From Neorhizobium galegae (GTDB taxonomy: Bacteria > Pseudomonadota > Alphaproteobacteria > Rhizobiales > Rhizobiaceae): 64,000 bases of DNA. The DNA is taken from NCBI RefSeq assembly GCF_017877055.1, contig NZ_JAGIPG010000004.1, positions 434,001 through 498,000 on the forward strand, written 5' to 3'. Position 1 is the stretch's first letter, and each line of letters starts with the position of its first letter. The notes below the pieces were generated by a model. The model worked only from the letters and a program-made list of their open reading frames with translations, did no database searches and was not told the origin of the DNA. The position numbers were made by a program, and so were the translations under genes. This document shows positions 26,240-35,048 of the stretch, piece after piece.

Positions 26240-26817
26240 TAAACCGTATGTGCCCCGCACTCTTCTTGGCCATGCTCGCGCTACTGACTGCGTGCAAGCA
26301 GGAGGTGAGCCAGAACATCACACCCCAGGATCTTACGCCCGAAACGCTCGGTCACTACTGCCAGATGAATCTTATGGAGCATCCTGGCCCCAAAGCTCAG
26401 GTCTTCCTCAAGGACAATCCGGCGCCGTTGTTCTTCAGTCAGATCCGGGACGCCATTGCCTATACCCGCGCGCCCGAGCAGGTCGCACCCATCGTGGCAT
26501 TTTATATCAATGACATGGGTGCTGCCACCGCCACTTGGGATGAGCCTGGGGACGGCAACTGGATCACTGCTGACAATGCCTTCTATGTCATCGGCTCCGG
26601 TAGGCAAGGCGGTATGGGGGCGCCGGAAACGGTGCCATTCTCGAGCCGAGCGCGGGCAGAGGAATTCGCTCGCGCCGAGGGTGGACAGGTGCTGAGGCTC
26701 GCCGAAATCACCGACGACTTGGTTCTCGCGCCGGTCGAGAGCGATACAAACCAAGAGAGCACCAACGCGGACCTTCAAGACCGCCTGCGCGCGCTGAACA
26801 ACAAAACTGGAGGCTGA
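26236..26817 (+). CDS. nosL: NosL, copper-binding lipoprotein
   Basis: A 193-residue protein with a lipobox (LALLTACKQ, Cys near 19) and the NosL motifs YCQMNLMEHPGPKAQVFL, DMGAATATWDEPGDGNW and AFYVIGSGRQGGMGAPE. The Cys-x-Met-x(n)-His region binds Cu(I) destined for NosZ. The ATG at 26236 lies in the nosY stop. An ORF in the same frame extends far upstream into nosY but has no coding meaning there. Confidence 0.93.
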   Translation: MINRMCPALFLAMLALLTACKQEVSQNITPQDLTPETLGHYCQMNLMEHPGPKAQVFLKDNPAPLFFSQIRDAIAYTRAPEQVAPIVAFYINDMGAATATWDEPGDGNWITADNAFYVIGSGRQGGMGAPETVPFSSRARAEEFARAEGGQVLRLAEITDDLVLAPVESDTNQESTNADLQDRLRALNNKTGG

Positions 26818-26820
26818 CCC

Positions 26821-27732
26821 ATGCCGATAACACGTCGTCGCCTCATCACGATTTCCGCCGCCTTCGCCATGCTGCCGGCGGCCGCGCACGCTTCCATGCG
26901 GACGTCGCGTCTCTGGACCGGGCAGGCTCTTGGCGCGCGCGCCTCAATCCGTATCGACCATCCGGATGGCGAAGCCATTAGCCGACGAGTTATGGCAGAA
27001 ATCAATCGACTGGAGGATATCCTGAGCCTCTATCGCCCTAACAGTTCTCTCGCCACTCTCAATCGTGAAGGGCAGCTCGCCAGTCCGCCTTTCGAGTTAC
27101 TGGAGTGCATGTCGCTGGCTGGCGGTGTTCATGCAGCCACCGGCGGCCGCTTCGATCCAACCATTCAGCCGCTCTGGGCACTTTGGGCCGAAGCTGCCGC
27201 CCAAGGCAAACGACCGGAGGCGCGGGCGATCGAACAAGCAAGACGGAATGTTGGTTGGCACATGGTTGAGCTGGATGTGGCAGGGATAACCCTAAAACAC
27301 GGCATGGCGCTGTCACTCAACGGGGTCGGTCAGGGGTATGTTGCCGACCGAGTGGCAGCGCTGCTGGAGGCTGAAGGTCTCAACAACATCTTGATTGACA
27401 CAGGCGAACTGCGGGCTCTTGGCGGTCAACCAGAAGGCGGCGGCTGGCCGGTTTTTCTCAAGACTGGCGAGGCGTTGAAGTTGCGCCAGCGCGCGCTCGC
27501 CTCATCCGCTCCCCTTGGGACGACCTTCGATGACGGCGGAAAGTACGGTCACATTCTTGATCCCGCAACGGGAATGCCAACCCTGGTTGGATGGGACACC
27601 GTGTCGATCTCTGCTCCCTCGGCGGCTGTGGCAGATGCTTTGGCAACGGCCGCTTGTCTCATGCCGAATGCCGGATCGATAGAAGCGATGCTTACGGGCT
27701 TCGCAGGAGCGCGTCTGGAAGGCAGCGTCTAG
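26821..27732 (+). CDS. nosX: NosX, ApbE-type FAD:protein FMN transferase
   Basis: A 303-residue ApbE-family protein with a Tat-like leader (MPITRRRLITISAAFAML). Motifs: SLYRPNSSLATLNREG, GRFDPTIQPLW, SLNGVGQGYVADRVAALL and the FAD/metal site near IDTGELRALGG. NosX attaches FMN covalently to the periplasmic domain of NosR. It starts 3 bases after nosL and ends the nos operon. Confidence 0.94.
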   Translation: MPITRRRLITISAAFAMLPAAAHASMRTSRLWTGQALGARASIRIDHPDGEAISRRVMAEINRLEDILSLYRPNSSLATLNREGQLASPPFELLECMSLAGGVHAATGGRFDPTIQPLWALWAEAAAQGKRPEARAIEQARRNVGWHMVELDVAGITLKHGMALSLNGVGQGYVADRVAALLEAEGLNNILIDTGELRALGGQPEGGGWPVFLKTGEALKLRQRALASSAPLGTTFDDGGKYGHILDPATGMPTLVGWDTVSISAPSAAVADALATAACLMPNAGSIEAMLTGFAGARLEGSV

Positions 27733-28215
27733 CTATAAGGCTACGTCTTTTTGCTGCTAATAGGAGCTCGCCATAAAGCTAGCCGCGACACCATTGCCAA
27801 GCTATCTTTTAAGCATCGAGTGCATTCCGCAGAAGCTATGTTGTGGCGGGCATGGTCACGCATGGCTGAAATTGTGACTGCGACTGAGTTACCCAAGAAT
27901 CAGGACCCTCGCGATGACGATCTGCTCCCTTCGCTTCGTCGCGATTACTTGCAGCAAAGAGGCGCGGGTTCGCATCCGTCGGATAGTCAAGGACGTCATT
28001 TCAGTGCGCGCGAACAGGGAGGTCGCTTCCGGTAGGTGATGTGATGCGTGGTGACGAAATGGCGGCGCCAAATTGGCGATCAGGACGCGCGGCTGGAGGA
28101 GAAGCTATCCTAACCGAACCAAGAGTAGCGAGTGTCTTTTGGGGTTCGGCCTCGTCCGCGGCCTTTCCCTTCTGCTCCGACTCTGTGGCCGACTTAAGTA
28201 ATTTACTGTTACAAG
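27733..28215. other. Intergenic stretch without recognised genes
   Basis: About 480 bases between the convergent nosX and tatA. Short open frames occur on both strands but give no recognisable protein, and no clear hairpin terminator was found. It may contain eroded coding sequence. Confidence 0.5.
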
Positions 28216-28401
28216 CTACTTGGGCTCACCCTCTCCGGCAGGCTGACCTTCACCTTTGTTTTCAGTCTCTCGAATGCCCTTCTTGAATTCGCTAATCCCT
28301 CGGCCAAGATCCGCCATCAGTTGGGGGATCTTTCCACGCCCGAAGAGGAGCAAGAAGACCGCCAACAAGATCGACCAGTGCCAGACGCTGAACGTCCCCA
28401 T
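28216..28401 (-). CDS. tatA: TatA/TatE-type twin-arginine translocase component
   Basis: A 61-residue protein from the ATG at 28401: [20 protein letters not shown] is the N-terminal helix, then [20 protein letters not shown], the TatA hinge and amphipathic helix with the family FG motif. The tail is polar ([15 protein letters not shown]). An in-frame extension to 28464 is less likely. A lone tatA next to nos genes is meaningful because NosZ (and probably NosX) are exported by Tat. Confidence 0.88.
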   Translation of the reverse strand: MGTFSVWHWSILLAVFLLLFGRGKIPQLMADLGRGISEFKKGIRETENKGEGQPAGEGEPK

Positions 28402-28679
28402 GCCCTTCATCCTTTCGCTCGCTTGCGGGAAGCATCGGTTTCCCACCCTCAGGCCGCAGAACAACCTGCTGCGCCATGTGCAAGGTTGGCTACAAAGCTG
28501 ACGTGTTCACCTTCAGCCCTCGCGATAGCTCTCCGCCTTGCTAAAGGGCACTATAGCTGCTCCGCGAACCCTCTCTTTGCGTTATCGCAAACCCAGATCC
28601 GCGCGTGCGATCGTGTGGCGTCTCTACACGCAAAAACTGCTCATCGTTGCGAGATCGGGCACTCAAACGGTTGAGGCCG

Positions 28680-28960
28680 CCACGCGGCTTGCGAGACCCA
28701 CGCGGCAAGTGTCGGCAACGTCGCTCAGGCAGGTACTCGTAAAGGCCAAGCGGATAATCCTCCTTGCAGTAGATTAAGCGATAGATCGTTTCCGGCCAGA
28801 TGCTGACTGGGCCCATCCCGTCAGCCGGCCGGCAATCTGTTCCGGTGACCATTTGGCCTTCAGTCGATCGATAATCGGGTCTCGTAGCTGTGGATGTCGT
28901 CTGAGCTTGCGCAGCCGGCGGCGGCGCTCCTTGCTCATGTCGTTGGCGATCGTCCCGAAG
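28680..28960 (-). mobile_element. IS30-family transposase fragment
   Basis: Minus-strand reading gives [36 protein letters not shown], then after a frameshift GMGPVSIWPETIYRLIYCKE and LGLYEYLPERRCRHLPRGSR. The WSPEQIAGRL...ETIYR series is typical of IS30 transposases. The N-terminal DNA-binding part and the DDE catalytic core are missing. No terminal inverted repeats were identified. Confidence 0.75.
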
Positions 28961-28968
28961 TGACCAGT

Positions 28969-29273
28969 TCGAAATCGGACCGACGGACCAGGTCTTCGCC
29001 AACCCGGCGCATCCTTACACGGTGGCGCTGCTGTCCGCCGTGCCTGTCGCGCGAGCCGGCACCAGGCCCGCCCGCATCCTGCTCAAGGGCGATATCCCCT
29101 GGCCTATTTCCCCGCCTTCCGGCTATGCGTTCCGCACGCGCTGCCCCTACGCCCTGCCCGCCTGCGGAGACGATCGCCCTGCAATGCGTCGGGTGGGCGA
29201 AAACCACGACAAGGCCTGCATTCGCGACGATATCGACGCGTTGAAATCAAAAGGAGCTGAAAGCCGTGTTTGA
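28969..29273 (+). pseudogene. C-terminal fragment of an oligopeptide ABC transporter ATPase
   Basis: The frame reads [51 protein letters not shown] and [11 protein letters not shown], ending at 29273. This is the substrate-specific C-terminal extension of Opp/Dpp ATP-binding proteins. The nucleotide-binding domain is gone; the fragment begins right after the IS30 relic, which probably caused the truncation. Confidence 0.8.
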
Positions 29274-29824
29274 AAATCGACCGGGCACACTCGATAACGA
29301 CACAAGGGAAAAGATGCGGACGGTGACCAGCTCCTCCTCAAAAGAGGTTTCGACAACACGTTCATGATCGGCGTCGGACCCGTCATGACGGGCAAGCGTC
29401 GCATGGTAGGGCAGGCCTATACCATGCGGTATATTCCCTATCGCCCGGACCTCGGCAACGTCTTCCAGCGGGACAACCGCAAGGATCTTCAACGCATCGC
29501 CGTCGAATCCGTGCCTCCCGGCGACGTTCTCGTCATCGATTCCCGCGGCAATGCCGAAGCTGGATCCTGTGGCGAGATCTCATGATGCGCATGATGGTAC
29601 GCGGCGTCGAAGGCGTCGTCACCGACGGGGGTTATCGCGATTCCCCCTCGATCGGCGAGCTCAACATCCCGACCTTCCATCAGACGCCATCGGCGCCGCC
29701 GATCATGGTCAAACATCATCCGGCCGATACGGCTGCCCGATCGCCTGCGGCGGCATCGCGGTCTTCCCCGGCCGATATCATCGACGAACCCGTCGCCGAG
29801 GAGGCGGTCGAGGAGCCACAATGA
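29266..29824 (+). pseudogene. RraA-family (aldolase/RNase-regulator-like) gene with several frameshifts
   Basis: Starting with a GTG that overlaps the ABC fragment stop, the sequence reads TREKMRTVTSSS, then in a new frame LLKRGFDNTFMIGVGPV, MVGQAYTMRYIPYRPDLGNV and GDVLVIDSRGNAEAGSCGEI, then in another frame MMVRGVEGVVTDGGYRDSPS. CGGIAVFPG of the family appears in yet another frame near 29745. RraA-like proteins bind in this order, so the gene is recognisable but broken at three or more points. It was probably an operon partner of the transporter. Confidence 0.82.
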
Positions 29825-29914
29825 TGTATGCAGCTAGTCCGGGTGCGTTGCAAAACCATTTGGACGGGCGGCGTACATAGTTAACGCCGTGGGCGGCATT
29901 TCCTGGACGAGCGA

Positions 29915-30283
29915 CTACAATTGGGTGACGGCGTAGGCACCGAAGCCCAGACAAAGACCGACCGCAAAAATAAGAAGGCTGGTGATGGTTTTACCTAGAC
30001 GGTTCCTGTGTATTGTTGCATCGGGGATGTCGCGATGGGCCATAAGCGCAGGCGTTTTCTTCAGCGCGTCGCTGGCACCGATTTCCGGTGCGATGGGATG
30101 CGAATCAGGGGGCGGCACCGCTTGCGCAAGCTGGAGAACGACTTGGGTCACGTTTTCCTGATCGAACTTGACGGTGAAAGTCTGTTTATCGCCATCTCGA
30201 AGCCTGGCGAGCGTCCTCTGGGCAGCCGCGATCTCATCATCCGCCTCGACAAGTGAGGTATGATTGACCAGGAAAAAGGGCAT
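29915..30283 (-). CDS. Small C-terminally anchored protein, MPFFLV family
   Basis: A 122-residue protein. The N-terminal 50 residues (MPFFLVNHTSLVEADDEIAA, LRDGDKQTFTVKFDQENVTQ) match the protein encoded at 35049-35366; the C-terminus is a single transmembrane helix (TITSLLIFAVGLCLGFGAYAV). The N-terminal part therefore probably lies in the cytoplasm. I do not recognise the family; having two copies in opposite orientation about 5 kb apart argues that it is real and plasmid-borne. Confidence 0.7.
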   Translation of the reverse strand: MPFFLVNHTSLVEADDEIAAAQRTLARLRDGDKQTFTVKFDQENVTQVVLQLAQAVPPPDSHPIAPEIGASDALKKTPALMAHRDIPDATIHRNRLGKTITSLLIFAVGLCLGFGAYAVTQL

Positions 30284-30610
30284 CGGAGTGTAGCTTCCTT
30301 AGATTTATTCGTCGACCGATTTTAGCGCAACAGAAGCACGTCGGCCGACGAATTGTCCGGCCCGCCTATCTTGGAGGTCAATTTCCCCAGGAATAGGTGT
30401 CGGGGGGGTGATCCACCCTTCCCCTGACCCTCTAGGCTAGAGCATGTCGAAAGATGGGAGCGCGTGGCGTTTCAGCTCCTTCCACAGGTTCTCACATTCC
30501 CACACCAGTCTCGACCCGGAGATCGTGCTCGCCTTTCGACCCCTCAACTCGGCCTCACCAAGGGTGATCCTCCTGGCCCCACGACCAATTTGACGTCTCT
30601 GGCTTGCTCA

Positions 30611-30856
30611 CTAACTCAAGACGGCGGCGATCACGATGGCGGCAAAAGTGGTGAACATGATGCTTCCAACTATGATCGTAACAAGCGCCTGCGCCGAGAT
30701 ATATGTCCCCGCCATACCACCAAGCACGTCAGGCCAAGCACTTCCACCTTTTTGTTGCCCCAGTGGATAGCCGCATGACGGGCATGCGAGAGCCTTGTCG
30801 GACACCTTGCCTTCGCATTCAGGGCAAACCGTCATTGCCATCTCATTCGTCTCCAA
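30611..30856 (-). CDS. Zinc-ribbon small membrane protein
   Basis: An 81-residue protein with a zinc ribbon (CPECEGKVSDKALACPSCG, two CxxC pairs) and a C-terminal hydrophobic segment (LVTIIVGSIMFTTFAAIVIA). Such proteins tie a metal knuckle to the membrane; no function is known. It overlaps the upstream OmpA-family gene by 14 bases and is the last gene of a three-gene minus-strand operon. A shorter start (MTVCPEC) is also possible. Confidence 0.72.
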   Translation of the reverse strand: METNEMAMTVCPECEGKVSDKALACPSCGYPLGQQKGGSAWPDVLGGMAGTYISAQALVTIIVGSIMFTTFAAIVIAAVLS

Positions 30857-31478
30857 TGATAAACTGGACCCGCCGGTTCAATTGCCGACCCTTGGGATCA
30901 TCGATACCGCCCTCCGTAATATTGGGCGCGACAGGAGACCGTTCGCCTTTCCCCTCTGTCGTTATTACTGACCTCACGCCGCTTTCTGACAGCCAGTTTT
31001 TCACGGAGATTGCCCGGCGGTTTGACAGGCGGTCGTTGTATTCATCGCTTCCTTTGGAATCCGTGTGGCCGATGATGGAAACCCGCCTTTCGCTCATCGC
31101 GTTCAAGACCCCGGCGAGCTTCAAAAGGACTGGACGCGCGTCAAGACGGATGTCGGCTTTGTCAAAATCAAATAGGATATCGCTCGGCAGGTCCACGATG
31201 ATACTGCCGCCTTGCGGCTTCGCGCGGAGTTCGGACAGGGCCGTCTCCGTCCTCACCCGCGTTTCGTTGTTCATATTTTTCAACCCAAACGAAGAGGCCT
31301 CCGTTGAGAAACCTCCACTACTGGGCTGCATTTTCTCAACGAAACTCGGCTGGGGAAACTCTATTTCGCGAAATTCCGATTGCTGCTCCTCCATGGATTC
31401 TTTGATGATCTTCACGACATAGTCCGAGGCATTGGCCGGAGTGGCCATGAGAACGGCAAGTATGAAGGCTGCCTTCAT
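30843..31478 (-). CDS. OmpA-family peptidoglycan-binding protein
   Basis: A 211-residue exported protein: signal peptide MKAAFILAVLMATPANAS, a linker of about 80 residues, then an OmpA C-terminal domain (DILFDFDKADIRLDARPVLL, RRVSIIGHTDSKGSDEYNDR, LSNRRAISVKNWL, and terminal NRRVQFII). The conserved Asp and Arg of the diaminopimelate-binding site are present. There is no N-terminal beta-barrel, so it probably rests on the cell wall in the periplasm. It overlaps its upstream neighbour by 4 bases. Confidence 0.88.
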   Translation of the reverse strand: MKAAFILAVLMATPANASDYVVKIIKESMEEQQSEFREIEFPQPSFVEKMQPSSGGFSTEASSFGLKNMNNETRVRTETALSELRAKPQGGSIIVDLPSDILFDFDKADIRLDARPVLLKLAGVLNAMSERRVSIIGHTDSKGSDEYNDRLSNRRAISVKNWLSESGVRSVITTEGKGERSPVAPNITEGGIDDPKGRQLNRRVQFIIGDE

Positions 31479-31942
31479 TTCTTCAGTTCCAGCGGTATCG
31501 TCACCCCCGGGGCACTTGTGTCGTCACCTGAATTTCCCGCATTGAACACGAGCGCAATCTTCTTGACGTTTGAAGGAATTACACCGGGAAAGACCAGATC
31601 GCCTTCCATCGTAGTCCCGTTAACGACCCTCATCCATTTATTGTCCGCGATCTGGCGCATGTGCAGCCGCTCCTGCTCGCCGTCTCCCCAGGATATGTAG
31701 GCATTCTCCTGATCGTTCATGTTGACGAAGTTGGTTTTGTGGCTGTCGAAGCTCGCTTGAAGGCGTATTTTGGTCGCGTCGCTACCAATGCTCAGTGCCT
31801 TGACCTGCACCGTCAACCCGACTGGCACGCTGACCTGTCCGCCCGAAAGTACTAGATTCTGATCTTCCGCCAGCACCAAACCGCTGAAGAGTAGTGTAGT
31901 GATGAACGTCACATTTTTCAGCAAAGATGCCTCCTGCCACAC
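31475..31942 (-). CDS. Exported protein of unknown function
   Basis: A 155-residue protein with a signal peptide (LLKNVTFITTLLFSGLVLAE) and a beta-rich body (GQVSVPVGLTVQVKALSIGS, YISWGDGEQERLHMRQIADN). It resembles no family I can name. The stop codon overlaps the start of the OmpA-family gene (ATGA-type overlap), so the two, with the zinc-ribbon gene, form one operon and may make an envelope complex. The start may be the internal Met-free LLKN region; the first seven residues are uncertain. Confidence 0.7.
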   Translation of the reverse strand: MWQEASLLKNVTFITTLLFSGLVLAEDQNLVLSGGQVSVPVGLTVQVKALSIGSDATKIRLQASFDSHKTNFVNMNDQENAYISWGDGEQERLHMRQIADNKWMRVVNGTTMEGDLVFPGVIPSNVKKIALVFNAGNSGDDTSAPGVTIPLELKK

Positions 31943-32307
31943 AAACTGAAAACCTCGAAGGACCCCGGCGTGAACGGGGACGATCGCGAGTTTCCCTTGC
32001 TAGCCAACTCGCTCCCTGTTTTCAACGCCGGGCTTCAAACATAGTCGCGGATAGGAGATTGCTGCGAGACGAGAACATCTGGGCCTGAATTGCTAGCAAC
32101 ATCTGGCGATCGGTGGAATGAACCCCTTCGAACATCCCGAGCTAAGATTGCCGCTACCCGCAAGCGGAGCACCAAACGTTCGTTATCGTATGCAGGGTCC
32201 GTTGGAAAGAAGCCAATGTTAGACAGGCCCAATGGCTGACGCGCCATTGGGCCGTTCCTTAGCGGACCAAGCCCGGGCAGCAATTGCCAGGCTTCGTCAA
32301 ATAAAGG

Positions 32308-32334
32308 AAGGCTCCCTGTGAACGAGCCTTTTTT
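32308..32334 (+). terminator. Intrinsic terminator without a preceding gene
   Basis: AAGGCTC pairs with GAGCCTT across a 9-base loop and is followed by four more Ts. No plus-strand protein gene ends here, so it may close a small RNA gene. Confidence 0.7.
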
Positions 32335-32676
32335 GAGCATCTCGGCTAGGGGTAGAACCGTTATTGATGCTCTAGCAATTCAAAGCGACAACTGAACCGA
32401 ATGTTCCTTCTCTTTCAGGCATCTCCCCGTCTGCCCCAACCGCAACGTTGCTCCACGCAGCGGCACTCTGAAGTGTAGTATCGCGTAGGTCGGATGGTCA
32501 GACCGGCTTCATCAGCAGCGGCAATGGGTGCGAACTGGGGTGATGCCAACGGCACCAACTGGAAACAGGCCCAAAAGACACACCCCATGTAATTGTGAAC
32601 GCGCTGGTTCCACATCCAGAGGATCGCATGTAAGTTGAACGCGTTCCCTCTCAGGAGAGCGGTTTGTCTCCTACAT

Positions 32677-32707
32677 AGACCCGGCTCATGCAGTCGGGTC
32701 TTTTTTT
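32677..32707 (+). terminator. Intrinsic terminator without a preceding gene
   Basis: AGACCCG pairs with CGGGTCT across an 11-base loop, followed by a run of six more Ts. This is a strong Rho-independent terminator on the plus strand with no protein gene in front of it. Confidence 0.75.
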
Positions 32708-33094
32708 GGTTAGGGACGCGGTCCTTCTCAAATGGCACGCCCTCCTTCCGCGAGGCGCAATAGCGAAGGAATCTGGCTGCGCTGTGCTCAAATCCGCCAA
32801 GGCCACCTGATCGCTACATGGCGGCGTACAAGCCATCCCGTACACAGGCGTCTTCCTGATGCTCGCGAAATGGTGCCGGGGCGCGACGCTTCATCGAAAG
32901 CGCTCCTTAGTTCTGCGGAAATGGCTGAACCGATAGTTCTAGTCGTGACCCTCTGCCAGTGGGATACGTCACCTTTAGCCAAACTGCGACCGATGCACGT
33001 GCGGGGCGCCCGTAGAGAGTGGCCGTCAAAGTTTGACATCTATTGCCATCTGTTGAAGTTTGCCCGATACTGGACGGCAACGAAAGGATTCCCC

Positions 33095-33361
33095 ATGCCG
33101 AACGTCGCGCTTGGAAATCACTACGAGGAATTTGTGAAAAAGCAGCTGGAATCCGGCCGCTATAACAACGCCAGTGAGGTTGTCCGCGCAGGTCTGCGGC
33201 TACTGGAAGACCATGAGACCGCGCGTGAGCGGTGGCTCAATGAAGAAATCCCGGGGCGTTATGAAGAGCTGATGCAGAATCCGTCCATAGGCATTCCCGC
33301 TCAAACCTTGCGTGCCCGATTTGAGGCCAAGCGTCGGCAACATGCGGCGAAAGCCGAGTAG
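33095..33361 (+). CDS. parD: ParD-family antitoxin
   Basis: An 88-residue protein: NVALGNHYEEFVKKQLESGR, NNASEVVRAGLRLLEDHE is the ribbon-helix-helix DNA-binding domain of ParD/CC2985-type antitoxins, followed by the acidic/basic tail that wraps the toxin (RARFEAKRRQHAAKAE). GAAAGGA lies 8 bases before the ATG. A longer frame upstream is spurious. It is paired with the ParE gene 3 bases downstream and should repress its own promoter. Confidence 0.93.
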   Translation: MPNVALGNHYEEFVKKQLESGRYNNASEVVRAGLRLLEDHETARERWLNEEIPGRYEELMQNPSIGIPAQTLRARFEAKRRQHAAKAE

Positions 33362-33364
33362 GGC

Positions 33365-33679
33365 ATGGCCTACCGGATCATCTATCATCCCAAGGCGGAG
33401 ACGGAACTCGACAAGCTTTACGCCGACATCGCCGTGGAAGCGGGTACAGGGATCGCTGGACACTATGTCGACGCCGTGATCACATACATCGAAGCGCTCG
33501 GCACCTTTCCCGAGCGTGGCACCGTGCGGGAAAGCGCCATCCCCGGCCTGCGGATCATCGGCTACCGGCGCAACGTCAGCATTGCATTTTCGGTGCGCGG
33601 CGATGAGGTGTTCATTCTCGGCGTGTTCGCGCGTGGCCGTGACATCAATGACGAGATTCTGGAAGAACGCAATCAATAG
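33365..33679 (+). CDS. parE: ParE-family toxin
   Basis: A 104-residue RelE/ParE-superfamily toxin: AYRIIYHPKAETELDKLYAD, AVITYIEALGTFPERGTV, GLRIIGYRRNVSIAFSV and EVFILGVFARGRDINDEI cover the whole fold. ParE toxins poison DNA gyrase. It is intact and directly follows its antitoxin, a typical plasmid maintenance pair. Confidence 0.93.
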   Translation: MAYRIIYHPKAETELDKLYADIAVEAGTGIAGHYVDAVITYIEALGTFPERGTVRESAIPGLRIIGYRRNVSIAFSVRGDEVFILGVFARGRDINDEILEERNQ

Positions 33680-33860
33680 CACGAGCTGGCAGGTCAACCG
33701 ATCGGCCAGCGCCTGACTCCGCCGGATCGCAGATGTACAGGCCTGTACCTTTTCCGAATAATAGGAAGAGAAACTCCGGTAATATGCTTGCGTGTGACGG
33801 GATTGACCGGAGGATTTCCATGGAGACGGCCAGGGCTCTGCCAAGAAACCCGTGATTAAG

Positions 33861-33893
33861 TGGTCAGAACAAGAGCAGTCCGAAATCGTACGC
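33861..33893. repeat. Transposon-end-like repeat, third copy
   Basis: The 33 bases contain GGTCAGAACAAGA and CGAAATCGTACGC, the same blocks as the inverted pair at 47447-47479 and 47609-47640. It lies 8 bases beyond the stop of the IS1595-type transposase, so it may be one terminal repeat of that element. Confidence 0.65.
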
Positions 33894-33901
33894 GGCCTTT
33901 A

Positions 33902-34740
33902 TCAACCAAAGACAGCTACGGCCGATTTGATGGTGATGCCCCCCTCTGGGCTTCTGCGCATTTGGCGGCCGGTGGCAGCGCGGAACACTTGCAATAACAA
34001 CTGCAGTGCGGGAGGCACCCGCGACCAAAGGGTTTTCATGCTTTCCTTGCCATTTCGGCTTTTTCGCAGAGCCTGTCCGGTAACAATGCGCTGGGACCAG
34101 CGGAAACCGATTTCGTGGAAATATAGGTCGGCAAGTTCTGGGCTGATGTGATGAAAAACACCTGCGATGGTTCGGCGGACCCGTGCATTGAACCCTTCAA
34201 CTGAATTGACGTGGACGGCATCCCGGACATATTCACGGCTTGAGTGGTTGATTGTTTCGTGTGCGGCGAAGCTTTCGCCAATGGCCATGAATGCCTTGGC
34301 CTCGTCACTCATCAAATGCGCATGAAGCTCAACTTGTGTTGTAATTGCGCCTACGGCAGCACGCAATGAAAGGCCGGTAACGACAGCGGCGCGGGCGTCG
34401 CCGGCGGTGGAGCCAGGGGTAATGTCTGCCGGTCGCTGCACGATCGCCATGACCGACGTCTTCTCAGTTTTTGTCTGCCCCTTGCGGCCTCTTCCGGGCG
34501 GCGGATCATCGGCATGCTTTCTGGGCCTTCCGCCAAGATAGAAATGGTCCACTTCGAACGTGCTGTCGAGCGTATGCTCGCGCGCCACCATGAGACGCAA
34601 CGCATGACCGATCCGCCAGGCAGTGGGCTGGCTCACCCCCAGTACCTCTGCAAGACGGACCGAGGAAAGGCCTTTGTCCGACTGCAGCAACAATCACATC
34701 GCCCTGAGCCATACGCGCAAGGGAAGTTCCGTGGCGTGCT
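33902..34740 (-). mobile_element. Decayed IS1595/ISXO2-type transposase
   Basis: A 263-codon open frame (to 34693) gives LLQSDKGLSSVRLAEVLGVS, PTAWRIGHALRLMV, the DDE-like VDHFYLGGRPR, HAHLMSDEAKAF and VEGFNARVRRTIAGVFHHIS, typical of ISXO2-like transposases. Upstream the frame continues ATELPLRVWLRAM, then a stop where related proteins have Trp (AMWLLLQ), then LLQSDKG, so the gene has a nonsense change and lacks its N-terminal zinc-finger part. A matching terminal repeat lies at 33861 only on the 3' side. Confidence 0.8.
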
Positions 34741-34847
34741 GGGGCTCCTCTCGGCAGTTGCCATCGGTGCAAGCTTCATCTTCTGGCTCGATCAGTTAGC
34801 GCTGCCCCTAGGTCGCGACTTGAAATTGCTCTTCGCCGATAATATCT

Positions 34848-34959
34848 GGGCATCACTTCCCGATGAGACGATGTCCTGCTCGCTGCAATCGCGGCGGCGT
34901 TTGACATTGTCCCGGGATACAGAAGAAGGCGCTCCCCTCACGGGTCGAGCGCCTTTTTT
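34848..34959 (+). ncRNA. Putative small RNA with intrinsic terminator
   Basis: A promoter-like pair (CTTGAA at about 34819 and TAATAT near 34841) precedes about 110 bases that contain CACTTCCCGATGAG and end in a strong terminator, AAGGCGCTC pairing with GAGCGCCTT followed by Ts (34926-34959). No protein gene ends here. The layout resembles plasmid-borne alphaproteobacterial trans-acting small RNAs, but I cannot assign a family. Promoter and 5' end are inference; the terminator is seen. Confidence 0.45.
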
Positions 34960-35048
34960 GTATCGGAGGTGTCCGCAAACATGGTCCTGCACCTTGACCG
35001 AAGCCGCTTTGCAGACGAGACCTCAATCAAAATACTCCGTGGGAACTT

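Larger units (their letters stand above)
31943..33094. other. Gene-poor stretch with two orphan terminators
   Basis: About 1.15 kb between an operon start (minus) and the ParD/ParE pair. Open frames here lack recognisable products. Two strong intrinsic terminators on the plus strand (32308-32334 and 32677-32707) have no plausible protein gene ahead of them, which suggests small RNAs. A short hairpin (GGAGA...TCTCC) lies just before the second terminator. Confidence 0.5.

Noticed and set aside
32035-32340. A 101-codon minus-strand frame
   Set aside because: No ribosome site, no recognisable protein text, and it spans the hairpin of the terminator at 32308.
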